Origin: Porodaedalea pini
Taxonomy: Eukaryota; Basidiomycota; Agaricomycetes; Hymenochaetales; Hymenochaetaceae
DNA length: 64,000 bases
Assembly (NCBI GenBank): GCA_002794775.1
Contig: NBAY01000056.1
Coordinates: forward strand, 186,001-250,000
Reading direction: 5' to 3'
Below are positions 35,801 to 46,440 of the stretch, piece after piece; position 1 is the stretch's first letter, and each line of letters starts with the position of its first letter. The notes beneath the pieces were generated by a model. That model was not told the DNA's origin. It made no database searches and saw only the letters and a list, made by a program, of their open reading frames with translations. Both the position numbers and the translations under genes were made by a program.

Positions 35801-36126
35801 ACTTGAAGGGAAGAGCAAGGCATCCAGCGAAAGGACGGAGTCAAATGTTCGCATACGGATGAAACTCGTCAAGCCTAGCAGCCGAAGCCTTCAGGGACTC
35901 TCTAGAGCACATGATTTTCCGGGTTTAAAGTGACTCGCTTGGAAATAGTAAATATTTGTAGTATCTATGTCAATAAGGCTGTGAACTTGTGATGCCGATC
36001 ATCTAGACGAGGGGCAACCCCGACACTGCCGGGACACGTGTTCGACTCGACTTACGCGTCGAGGAGCATGACCCGTACCGTGTCCGTACTGGCAGGGCGA
36101 GTGTAAGGAACCAAACACCTCTTGCC

Positions 36127-36543
36127 CGCGGACTGGTCGATTGCGTCGAGACTCGCATATTTGAGGCATGCCGTGGGAAGCCCAAGCCTTGAAACACAAT
36201 CCACAGCCGCCTCCCAGGTTTCTCCTGGAGTAGCGGGAAGTCAAAACAGTAAACAATTGCACCAGCTTCCGCGAGTGCTTGTGCAATCTCCAGGCCTAGA
36301 CCTCGATTAGCTACCTGAGACGACCGCGACGCGTCCGGCCAGGTCGTATTCCAGCTGAAGTAACGTACTAGGCCGCGGCGTAAAGGAAGGGTCAGACTTC
36401 GCACGAAGAGACGCCTTGACACCTATGGGGTCTTCGACAGACCATCGAGCTTGTGTCGTCGAAAGAAAGCGGCATGAATTCTGAGTGAATGCGCAAAGAC
36501 CGTTCCTACGCGCCTGTTGCAAGGAGAGATGAAAGACGTTCAT
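36127..36543 (-). pseudogene. SDR relic, copy B (frameshifted and 3'-truncated)
   Basis: From ATG at 36543 it follows the SDR at 8888 closely (MNVFHLSLQQARRNGLCAFT). It gains one base in the Rossmann loop (GGTAGCTAATCG instead of GGTGCTAATCG near 36310), which brings TAA into frame. Similarity stops abruptly at about 36127, after NVTDQSA-equivalent sequence, so the catalytic YxxxK region and the rest are absent. Non-functional. Confidence 0.88.
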
Positions 36544-37391
36544 CCTGATAAGGTGCAGGATATGACCTGGAGTGAACATAACAGGCATTGTATGCAGCGG
36601 GCTTAAATAGCACGGATGTTTAGAAGGCTAAACCTATTTGTTGCACGTCAACTGTGCCAAAGAGTAATCTGGTTCGCGCACGTTGACTTCGACAGAATGC
36701 AGATTAACTTCTTGCGGCCTTATCGTGCACAAAAGGAAGTGAAATAACGTAAATGACACGTCCCTCGCATCTAGCCAGAGGGATTTGAGTGCCAAACATC
36801 CCCCAGAAGTGTATTCTATCGCAACGAAGGCGCATTTAGCAAATTGAGCGTTGCATTAGTCGAAATGAGGTGAGCTATCGAGGGCTCAGGTCGATGAAGC
36901 ACGCCTTACCTGCTTCTGAATCTTATCTGAAAGAAACAACGATCTGATAAGCGGATCAGAGCAGCTCCATTAGGACCATTCGAAGGTCGAAACCACTTAC
37001 CATCTATACGGTAGGAAGAAAAAAGTACCCTTATGCATTATCGTGTAGACCAGTGCGTCCTTCAGTACAAAACATTAGTGTTCGCGACGAAAGCAGTGAT
37101 GAAAATACCATCCCGTTGGCTATGTATAAGGGCTCACTCGCTATTATGGCGCAGGCTACGTCCCTTTGAGGTACATGAAAGGGGCATGTGATTCTGTAAC
37201 TGGGAGCTAACAACCAAACATCTGGAAATTTATCAGCTTCGAGGACCTATCTCTGTCATAAGAGAGCTCACTATGCTCGTTTTGCTTCCGCGGTTCCATC
37301 TTGTGAAAGTAGTCCGTGAGTAAGCGATGCCCATTGCGGCCGAAATGGAAAGATGATCGGAAGGAAGTCGTCCGGGTTCTTCAAAATGGCG
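36544..37391. other. Intergenic block B, left of the palindromic element
   Basis: Inverted, near-identical counterpart of about 8035-8887. No gene. It ends at the left target duplication. Confidence 0.7.
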
Positions 37392-37398
37392 CGTATTC
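37392..37398 (+). repeat. Left target-site duplication of palindromic element
   Basis: CGTATTC, repeated at 50259-50265. It can be read as 8 bp (GCGTATTC) if the last base of the right TIR is assigned to the duplication. Confidence 0.85.
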
Positions 37399-37660
37399 CA
37401 CTTCAGGCTACCCCTCTGAGCAGACCAAGTAGGTCTATTCGTACACACAACTAATTGACCATTTAGGTATTGAGCCTGGGCGTGCCCAATCCGCTGGGCA
37501 CTCCCAGTGGGTGCGGGTTGGGTGTGCCCAATTTTTTTTACTGTGGGAAAGTTGGGTGCACCCAGATCATTTGGGCACTCCCAACTGGGCCTGCCCAGTT
37601 TTTGGGCACTCCCAACCGGGCCTGCCCAGTTTTTGGGCACACCCAATTTGTTTTTGCCAT
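37399..37660 (+). repeat. Left terminal inverted repeat and subterminal motif cluster
   Basis: After the CACTTCAGG terminus come several near-palindromic words of the type TTGGGCACTCCCAA and TTGGGTGCACCCAG. The same words make up the internal minisatellite. They are plausible binding sites for a transposase supplied in trans (inference). Confidence 0.7.
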
Positions 37661-38540
37661 AAAATCTAGGGGCTTTATAAATGTTGTATTTTATTGTTTT
37701 TGATCCTACAATTTAGTGATCTTGCTATTGACCATTGGCATGAATTGAATTTTGGTCAAGATTAGTCTGCATCAGACAGGAAAGAATGCTGAGCATGCTA
37801 GACACACAGGACAAAAAGATATTTGTTGCTATTAGAAAGACTAAGATAATAAAAATAATAGAGATAGTATTGAACAGTTCTATATACTGTAAGACAAATG
37901 GAGAAATAGGGAAATTGTACAGCAGTATGAGAGAAATGAAAATAAATATGAGTCAGCTAAAAGTGTAATGACTACTTAAGAAATCATTAATGATATTCTA
38001 ACATTAAACATTGGGAATCAAGCTCCAGCATTCTAACTATATTAGAGAGATTATATGTCATAGGCTCTATGAGAAGTTCTAACTAGAGTGACATAGCTGC
38101 ACTGGACACTTAAGTAGAGCAATTGAAAACTGAACAAGTGCAAAGGTCTGATACATTAGGATTAGTTTGAATGCCCAAGTAGAATAGAGAGTATAAACTA
38201 AGAGGGAAACTGAGATAGAAATGTAGAAAGAGTGTAAGTCCACTAGAGCATTCTTATCATTTCTAACATGTTGCTGACCTTCTGAACATCATAACATAAC
38301 TTTGAGATACTAAGCATCTAACACTCTGAGATACACAAAGTATCAATACAGTGTAAAATCCTAGGATGAAGAGAACAAGAAAGGGAAGAGATTTGAAGTT
38401 AAAATGAAAGAGAGACTTGAAAGCAGTCAGACTTGAGCTGTGCTCAAATATCAGGCCTGGACTACTAAGCTTAAAAGATTAGATATGACTAGTTGACTGT
38501 ATCTAAATCTTTTACAGGTACCTAGTTGAGTATACTCAGT
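37661..38540. other. Left arm, AT-rich segment
   Basis: No gene. Mirrored exactly at 49046-49925. Short frames (for example 37786-37968) are present identically in both arms but lack any domain. Confidence 0.6.
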
Positions 38541-39095
38541 ATACCCAACTATTTGGGAGTGCCCAATTATCTGGGGGTGCCCAATTGGGCACACCCAACT
38601 ATCTGGGGGTGCCCAGTTGGGAGTGCCCAATTATCTGGGGGTGCCCAGTTGGGAGTGCCCAACTATCTGGGGGTGCCCAGTTGGGAGTGCCCAACTATCT
38701 GGGGGTGCCCAATTGGGCACACCCAACTATCTGGGGGGGCCCAGTTGGGAGTGCCCAACTATCTGGGGGAGCCCAATTGGGCACACCCAACTATCTGGGG
38801 GGGCCCAGTCGGGAGTGCCCAACTATCTGGGGGTGCCCAGTTGGGTGCGCCCAACTATCTGGGGGTGCCCAGTTGGGAGTGCCCAACTATCTGGGGGTGC
38901 CCAGTTGGGTGTGCCCAACTATCTGGGAGTGCCCAGTTGGGCACACCCAATTATCTGGGGGTGCCCAACTGGGTGCACCCAACTATCTGGGGGTGCCCAA
39001 CTGGGTGCACCCAATTATCTAGGGGTGCCCAGTTAGGTACATCCAATTATCTGGAGGTGTCCAGTTAGGTACACCCAAATGTCTGAGAGTACCTA
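38541..39095 (+). repeat. 32-bp minisatellite, left arm
   Basis: About 17 head-to-tail units of CAACTATCTGGGGGTGCCCA followed by GTTGGGAGTGCC, with variants at a few positions (GTG/GGG, GAGT/CACA/TGCG). Because 32 is not a multiple of 3, three successive units read through all frames, and all three + strand frames stay open with the same repeating peptide. The open frames are therefore a by-product of the repeat, not evidence for a protein. Mirrored at 48491-49045. Confidence 0.9.
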
Positions 39096-40356
39096 GCTAT
39101 ATAAGGTCTTTTTTGATTCCTGCCTTAGAATCATTTTTTAAAATGCAAAAAATCATTATGTCATGAAAATTAAATAAGTCTAGAATGGAAGCCTTAATAA
39201 TTCTATAGATAATTTCTCAAGCATTTTGTTCTAGACTCTGCATCTTGGCAGCTTTGCTCTGAAGACAAATCAATACACTACAATCATTGACCCGACACCA
39301 GAGCTTCCACAAGATTAAGGACAAGAAAGCATAAAACTTCATTTTGAAGAGATTACCACCCTGCTCCTCAATAGTGCTCTGTATCTTCTCAATTGCATGC
39401 TCAAGACACTCAATTGCTGCATACCGCAAACTCAAAATAAGTATAGAGTGAGACAATTACAACAAACACAGCGCACATTGTCAGTAGCATTTGTACCCAG
39501 CACACAGAGAGGCAGTGAAATGAGCTTTGCCTTGATAGGTACCACCTCAGTGCTCACCACCTCACCTGTCTGATAATATCAATGCCCATGTCCATATAGC
39601 ACATTAACTCAATGTCTGCATGCAGCTTGATTGGCTACAGTAGTTGGCCACCACATGATCATCACCATCAGCTGTGCGAATGTTGCCAGTAACAGCAAGT
39701 TCAACAGCATTGTGAAGACCTTCTCCAGCTCCATCAGTATGAGCTTGAATGCATCATACAGATGGCCATATGTCTTGCCTAGCAGCCACCATCACTATTT
39801 CCTTCTTGTCCTCACCTGTTGCCTCCAGTTTTGCAGGTGTGGTGCTGGACTGGCCCTCAGAGATCTCCTCTGACAAAAGTTTGGATGCAACATGTCATAA
39901 TATGGATGCAACCATCTTCTCTTCACATTTTGTAATGTCCTCCAGTGATACACAACACTTACTCAGATCAAAGTATCCTTCAAGGATAACAAATGAATGA
40001 CTGAGACTGATACAACAGATACAACAAGAGACAGACCCTTCCCCTTGTCCACATGTAGGATGACAATGATCTCTTTCCTTCCAACACAGATCAGCCTTTG
40101 AATTGAACAAGTTCACCTGCAAGAAAGCTCTGAGAGTAGAATCATCCCCTTGATGTTGTCACATTCAACCTGTATATATCATGAATGACAGTCAGTATTA
40201 AGTCGCATCGGCCTCTGACCCGACACTCAAGCCCAAGTTGGACAAATAGTTCAAATCTGTACTCCATGCGGGACTCCACACACCATTAGTACTGTTATTG
40301 AAGTTATAGCTATAATGATAGCTACATGACACCACACACAGTATCTCAAGCATTGG
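39096..40356. other. Left arm, degenerate region of unknown origin
   Basis: On the minus strand there are frames of 60-83 codons separated by stops, including one with a helical, charged segment (IECLEHAIEKIQSTIEEQGG, near 39340-39420). This could be a decayed gene or transposase remnant, but no family is recognised. Mirrored at 47230-48490. Confidence 0.45.
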
Positions 40357-41090
40357 TTCACCAAGTGAGAGTGGCAAGTACAAAAAGCACACTGTCAGCT
40401 CTTCAAGTGGGACAGGCATCGGGTCAGACGACAATGGTGTCTGACGGAAAGCGGAAAAAGCAATGTTCGTTGTGCACTGAGTGCCGCGTGCTGGTGAGCT
40501 GCAATGATCGTGAGAGGGCGGCACACTCCGCACGGCTGCGCCATCTGGCAGCGTAGCAGCACACCTGAGCTCTGTTCGCGAACCCTGCCTTTGTCTGCGT
40601 ACGGCCAAATTCCGGACTATTTGCATCGGACAAGGGTGGACTCGGGAAGTGCATCGCGTCGCGTGCTGCAGATTGTTGGCAGTGAACCAAATGCGATTGT
40701 TGATTCACCAAGTGAGAGCGGCGAGTACGACAGGCAGAATGTCAGTTTTTTGAGCGGAACGGGCATCGGTCAGACAACAATGGTGTCTGTGATGCAAGCG
40801 CGGAAGAAAGGAATGTTTGCTGTGCACTGAGCGCCGCAATGACCGCGAGAGGTGGACCAACAAACGAGAACGGCAACGATCCTGGGGATCAATAGTGGGG
40901 CAGCACGCTCCGCACGGCCGCATCACCTGGCAGCGTCGCAGCATGTCTGAGGTACTCCGTTTGCCATCCCTGCCTTTGTCTGCGCGCGGCCAGACTTCAG
41001 ACTTGCGCCTGCATCTGGCAAGGGTGGACTCGGGAAGTGCCCCGCGTTTGTGCACTGCAGAAACCGGAGACGATCCAAATGCATTCGTAC
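40357..41090 (+). repeat. Tandem duplication of a ~350-385 bp unit, left arm
   Basis: 40357-40703 and 40704-41090 share TTCACCAAGTGAGAG starts, a GGCATCGG.TCAGAC.ACAATG core, GTGCACTGAG, CCTGCCTTTGTCTGCG and CAAGGGTGGACTCGGGAAGT ends, with diverged middles. Mirrored at about 46496-47229. Confidence 0.75.
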
Positions 41091-41145
41091 CCTCGCTTTT
41101 CGTGCGTTGCATGTTGCGTGACTTCTCTTCCTGCGGCAGCGTAGT

Positions 41146-42307
41146 GCTCTTGCCGACCCAGAGACACCACCCTAGGGCATCGCCCAATGCGCGTTAGCAG
41201 CGTTCAACCACGCGTGATGGGACCGGAGAGCTTTGCCCATGCTCGATTCAAATAGCATCGATCCTGTAAGAATCTTGATACCACAACGAGTGCGGCGACG
41301 AAAGTGCGCCGCGGGCGAAGAAGCGGCGATGACAGAGGTGACAGCGGTGTGAACGGTTTTCCAAGGATCTTACGACGCTTGTCGTTAGACTGCCCTTGAG
41401 TCTGCATCTGCTGAGTTAATGGAAGCGAAGTGTCCATATGGTAGACTGTCGGCACGCGCGATGTGTCGGAGGGGTCCATTGACGTCAGCTCTGTCGGAAG
41501 ACCGCAGGGGTTGGACGTGTCCGAAGAGGTATTTGCCTTTGACGAGAGAGACGCCTCGCCTTCCCTCTTATCCAACTCCGGCTCGCCCCTCACTCCCGTG
41601 CTGATCTTCTCCTTCTCCGCGAGCCCCGTCACCTTCCCCCGCACCACCCCGATGTAGCAGAGCGCCGACTGCAGGACGCTACGTCTCGTGCGTGAACGGC
41701 GAGGCGAGTGCGATGCAGTGCGTATGCGACGAAGTGCGCAAGCGTATTCGGTATCACTGGTGCCCCTCCTGATCCTGCCGTTGCGGTAGCGGGGGAACGC
41801 GAGACGACTGCGGTCGAGGACGATGTGGAAGAGGTGGAGGACGACGGAGGAAGGATCTCGGGGCAGTCGAAGGTATGGCTGACGAAGCGCGCGCAGAGCT
41901 TGCTGATGTCTTCGTGCCCGTAGTAAGTGTCGACTGCCGGTGGGGGTGCTGCTGGCGCGGGGTGGTGCGAGTGGTGTGCGCGCGGGACTGCCGATGACTG
42001 TTTTTTTGTCGAGCGTTTTCGGCGCGGTCGGAGGGAAAAAAAAGTGATAGAGAAAAAGACACCGATCAACAGCCGCTCATCACTCAAGTATCAGAGATCG
42101 GGGGGAAAGAGGGGGGATGCTTACAGAACTCGAGGTAGACGCTGCGGCAGCGGCGGACGCAGAAGACGATTTCGCAGGTGGAGGCGGGGCGTACGTCGCG
42201 CGGTGCACGCGCCGGAAGGGCGAGTGGTTCGAGCTGGCACTCGACGGTGATATCGAATGCGGATGCGGATGGGGGTGGGGATGGCGCGGGGCGTGGACGG
42301 TGGCCAT
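41146..42307 (-). pseudogene. Captured PHO85/PCL-type cyclin fragment, left arm copy
   Basis: Mirror of 45279-46440; see that entry for motifs. Sequence appears identical to the right-arm copy. Confidence 0.75.
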
Positions 42308-42631
42308 ATTCGCTGCAGCGGGCTCTCTGGCTCTGGACGTTGACGAGCGTCTGTGAGCGTCGAAGGACAGGTGGAGTTGATGCGTGAGAAGAGGTCGCTG
42401 CGAATGTTTTGATCGGAACGAGATCCTTCTCGGACACAACGGTTGCGTCGCGTTCGCCGGACCGCTCAATGAGAAGGGCGGATGGGAAAACGGCTGACGT
42501 CGATGTTGAAGCGTGTGGATCGTCAAGGGGGGCAGGAGGAAGAGGCGAGGAACACGTGCTGCGTGAACAGGGCGAGGGAAGTTGAACCACACCAGTGCGG
42601 CAGAGACGGAGGGAAGAGTGACCAGCAGAAA

Positions 42632-42834
42632 GGAGCACCCTGCTTCATCGGGAAGCCCTGCTTGTCGTTTCCGCCAGAGACGCGGAAGACGTAGCCCTTG
42701 AACTCATCACCGAGCAAGTCGCTGGGGACACCTGGGACATCTTCTTGCCGTGGAAAATGCGGTAACGACGCTCATCGTCGATGTTGATCGTCTTTTGCTG
42801 GCCCATCGCCAGGTCAGCGATGTCGACACTTCAT
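42632..42834 (-). pseudogene. Captured ribosomal protein eS6 fragment, left arm copy
   Basis: Mirror of 44752-44954; see that entry. Same frame breaks in both arms. Confidence 0.8.
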
Positions 42835-42879
42835 GGCCGGTGGTGTCTTGAGGAGCTCGTCGTGTTCTGTCCCTTCAGG

Positions 42880-43640
42880 CAAGCAAAAAAAAATGATGAA
42901 AAGTAATTATTAGTATATTCAAATAGTTTTTATGATTATTTTTTTTGCTTACCTTGAGTGTGTGGCTGGTGGGACAGCCGTGCTCGTCGTCGATGGTGAA
43001 GACGAAACGACACGAACAACGACGACGCGTTGGTTGTGTTGCCTGATTTGGCTGATCGCCGCGTCTCAAACAAGCAATCAAAGCATTCCGATTCTTTCGG
43101 AAATCTCAAAAGTCTCAGCTGTTGGCCTCAGACAAATTCTACGGACGCGTTTAAAAATACAAAAAAATATGGAATAGTTTTATTATGTATGTATCTATAG
43201 CATAGCTAAGAACTACGCGTCCAGCGCGTTTTTTTATGGAGTCATAAATACAACAGTAATCTTGACATGCAGCACCAGGCCTCCAGAAGCATACACAAAA
43301 GTACAATATACCCTGAAAGGCCTGACACATATTCTATCATGAAGTAAGTGATACATTGTGTATGTATGCAAGGTTTCAAGCCAATCAGACAAGAACTGAC
43401 TTCATGATAGAGAAGGAGGTGGTTTCATGAGATCTTCTGAATCTGAGTGTTTTGTATATCCTGTTCCCAGTTTTTACTTTGAGGGCATATAAAATATTGA
43501 GCATATTTAGGGATATCGTTTTTATGTCTCTGTAAATTTACAGGTATCCAGCCTCAGTGGTTGGAGCTGGGGGAATTGCAAAACATCGAAAATCTTGGGT
43601 TTAAGAGGTTCAGAGAAAGCATATATTCATGTTGTTGCTT
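42880..43640. other. Left arm, inner AT-rich part with nested inverted repeat
   Basis: Includes CTATCATGAAGT at 43334-43345 and its exact inverse at 43399-43410, a small hairpin within each arm. No gene. Mirrored at 43946-44706. Confidence 0.55.
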
Positions 43641-43945
43641 GGTTCAAAGTATGAGAAGCTCAACAAATTTAGTTATTTGTATTTAAGTATGGTCCAAGAA
43701 AGATATCCAACCCTTAGTTTTGTGGGTGAGGCAAAAGTTGGGAATGGGGAGTGAAATGAGAGGTGATGCAGTTCATGTTTTGTGAAACTCGACGCAAATC
43801 CAAGAAACACAGAGCAGTTTTGCATGTATTTCCTCTCCCCCTTCAGAACTTTCCTCTAACTCCGAGATCTAGCACCTGATTACAATTATTGTAGTCATAT
43901 AAAGTACTAATATCTATTTTATAGAGCTTCCTGAAGTTTGGAATA
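43641..43945. other. Unique centre (spacer) of the palindrome
   Basis: 305 bp not shared between the arms. Pairing stops exactly where left 43641 is G and right 43945 is A. The spacer has no recognisable gene; the 60-codon frame across its right edge is not supported. Confidence 0.8.
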
Positions 43946-44751
43946 AAGCAACAACATGAATATATGCTTTCTCTGAACCTCTTAAACCCAAGATTTTCGA
44001 TGTTTTGCAATTCCCCCAGCTCCAACCACTGAGGCTGGATACCTGTAAATTTACAGAGACATAAAAACGATATCCCTAAATATGCTCAATATTTTATATG
44101 CCCTCAAAGTAAAAACTGGGAACAGGATATACAAAACACTCAGATTCAGAAGATCTCATGAAACCACCTCCTTCTCTATCATGAAGTCAGTTCTTGTCTG
44201 ATTGGCTTGAAACCTTGCATACATACACAATGTATCACTTACTTCATGATAGAATATGTGTCAGGCCTTTCAGGGTATATTGTACTTTTGTGTATGCTTC
44301 TGGAGGCCTGGTGCTGCATGTCAAGATTACTGTTGTATTTATGACTCCATAAAAAAACGCGCTGGACGCGTAGTTCTTAGCTATGCTATAGATACATACA
44401 TAATAAAACTATTCCATATTTTTTTGTATTTTTAAACGCGTCCGTAGAATTTGTCTGAGGCCAACAGCTGAGACTTTTGAGATTTCCGAAAGAATCGGAA
44501 TGCTTTGATTGCTTGTTTGAGACGCGGCGATCAGCCAAATCAGGCAACACAACCAACGCGTCGTCGTTGTTCGTGTCGTTTCGTCTTCACCATCGACGAC
44601 GAGCACGGCTGTCCCACCAGCCACACACTCAAGGTAAGCAAAAAAAATAATCATAAAAACTATTTGAATATACTAATAATTACTTTTCATCATTTTTTTT
44701 TGCTTGCCTGAAGGGACAGAACACGACGAGCTCCTCAAGACACCACCGGCC

Positions 44752-44954
44752 ATGAAGTGTCGACATCGCTGACCTGGCGATGGGCCAGCAAAAGACGATC
44801 AACATCGACGATGAGCGTCGTTACCGCATTTTCCACGGCAAGAAGATGTCCCAGGTGTCCCCAGCGACTTGCTCGGTGATGAGTTCAAGGGCTACGTCTT
44901 CCGCGTCTCTGGCGGAAACGACAAGCAGGGCTTCCCGATGAAGCAGGGTGCTCC
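44752..44954 (+). pseudogene. Captured ribosomal protein eS6 (RPS6) fragment, right arm copy
   Basis: Encodes the N-terminal third of the small-subunit protein eS6, recognised by [44 protein letters not shown] and FPMKQG. The reading frame is broken at least twice, just after the ATG-AAG start (one-base shift before DIADLAMGQQK) and between MSQ and the LGDEFKG block. It stops abruptly after FPMKQG. Because eS6 is an essential host gene, this is a transduplicated fragment, not the working copy. No function is expected. Confidence 0.82.
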
Positions 44955-45278
44955 TTTCTGCTGGTCACTCTTCCCTCCGTCTCTGCCGCACTGGTGTGGT
45001 TCAACTTCCCTCGCCCTGTTCACGCAGCACGTGTTCCTCGCCTCTTCCTCCTGCCCCCCTTGACGATCCACACGCTTCAACATCGACGTCAGCCGTTTTC
45101 CCATCCGCCCTTCTCATTGAGCGGTCCGGCGAACGCGACGCAACCGTTGTGTCCGAGAAGGATCTCGTTCCGATCAAAACATTCGCAGCGACCTCTTCTC
45201 ACGCATCAACTCCACCTGTCCTTCGACGCTCACAGACGCTCGTCAACGTCCAGAGCCAGAGAGCCCGCTGCAGCGAAT
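44955..45278 (+). other. Right arm, junction DNA between eS6 and cyclin fragments
   Basis: GC-rich sequence linking the two captured fragments. Frames are open, but no domain is seen. It may be untranslated or promoter DNA captured together with one of the genes. Mirrored at 42308-42631. Confidence 0.45.
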
Positions 45279-46440
45279 ATGGCCACCGTCCACGCCCCGC
45301 GCCATCCCCACCCCCATCCGCATCCGCATTCGATATCACCGTCGAGTGCCAGCTCGAACCACTCGCCCTTCCGGCGCGTGCACCGCGCGACGTACGCCCC
45401 GCCTCCACCTGCGAAATCGTCTTCTGCGTCCGCCGCTGCCGCAGCGTCTACCTCGAGTTCTGTAAGCATCCCCCCTCTTTCCCCCCGATCTCTGATACTT
45501 GAGTGATGAGCGGCTGTTGATCGGTGTCTTTTTCTCTATCACTTTTTTTTCCCTCCGACCGCGCCGAAAACGCTCGACAAAAAAACAGTCATCGGCAGTC
45601 CCGCGCGCACACCACTCGCACCACCCCGCGCCAGCAGCACCCCCACCGGCAGTCGACACTTACTACGGGCACGAAGACATCAGCAAGCTCTGCGCGCGCT
45701 TCGTCAGCCATACCTTCGACTGCCCCGAGATCCTTCCTCCGTCGTCCTCCACCTCTTCCACATCGTCCTCGACCGCAGTCGTCTCGCGTTCCCCCGCTAC
45801 CGCAACGGCAGGATCAGGAGGGGCACCAGTGATACCGAATACGCTTGCGCACTTCGTCGCATACGCACTGCATCGCACTCGCCTCGCCGTTCACGCACGA
45901 GACGTAGCGTCCTGCAGTCGGCGCTCTGCTACATCGGGGTGGTGCGGGGGAAGGTGACGGGGCTCGCGGAGAAGGAGAAGATCAGCACGGGAGTGAGGGG
46001 CGAGCCGGAGTTGGATAAGAGGGAAGGCGAGGCGTCTCTCTCGTCAAAGGCAAATACCTCTTCGGACACGTCCAACCCCTGCGGTCTTCCGACAGAGCTG
46101 ACGTCAATGGACCCCTCCGACACATCGCGCGTGCCGACAGTCTACCATATGGACACTTCGCTTCCATTAACTCAGCAGATGCAGACTCAAGGGCAGTCTA
46201 ACGACAAGCGTCGTAAGATCCTTGGAAAACCGTTCACACCGCTGTCACCTCTGTCATCGCCGCTTCTTCGCCCGCGGCGCACTTTCGTCGCCGCACTCGT
46301 TGTGGTATCAAGATTCTTACAGGATCGATGCTATTTGAATCGAGCATGGGCAAAGCTCTCCGGTCCCATCACGCGTGGTTGAACGCTGCTAACGCGCATT
46401 GGGCGATGCCCTAGGGTGGTGTCTCTGGGTCGGCAAGAGC
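45279..46440 (+). pseudogene. Captured PHO85/PCL-type cyclin gene fragment, right arm copy
   Basis: Starts with a His/Pro-rich exon (MATVHAPRHPHPHP). An intron with GTAAGC donor near 45463 and ACAG acceptor near 45589 can still be drawn, so genomic rather than cDNA sequence was captured. Next comes GHEDISKLCARFV, LAHFVAYALHRTRL, then in a shifted frame LQSALCYIGVVRGKV. After a Ser/Thr-rich insertion comes RTFVAALVVVSRFLQDRCYL plus NRAWAKLSG, and finally GWCLWVGKS. These match the N-terminal cyclin box of fungal PCL cyclins that bind PHO85-type kinases. Frame changes near 45900 and 46370 disable it. Confidence 0.78.

Noticed and set aside
38526..39068. Three overlapping ~140-180 codon frames as repeat proteins
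   Set aside because: All three frames encode the same cyclic peptide because the unit is 32 bp; there is no start context, domain or codon bias favouring one frame.
38541..39095. Regular 32-bp repeats resembling a CRISPR array
   Set aside because: Units are contiguous with no unique spacers, and the host is a fungus; this is a minisatellite.
43843..44025. 60-codon minus-strand frame at the palindrome centre
   Set aside because: It runs from the arm into the unique spacer and its arm part is not extended in the other arm; no domain.
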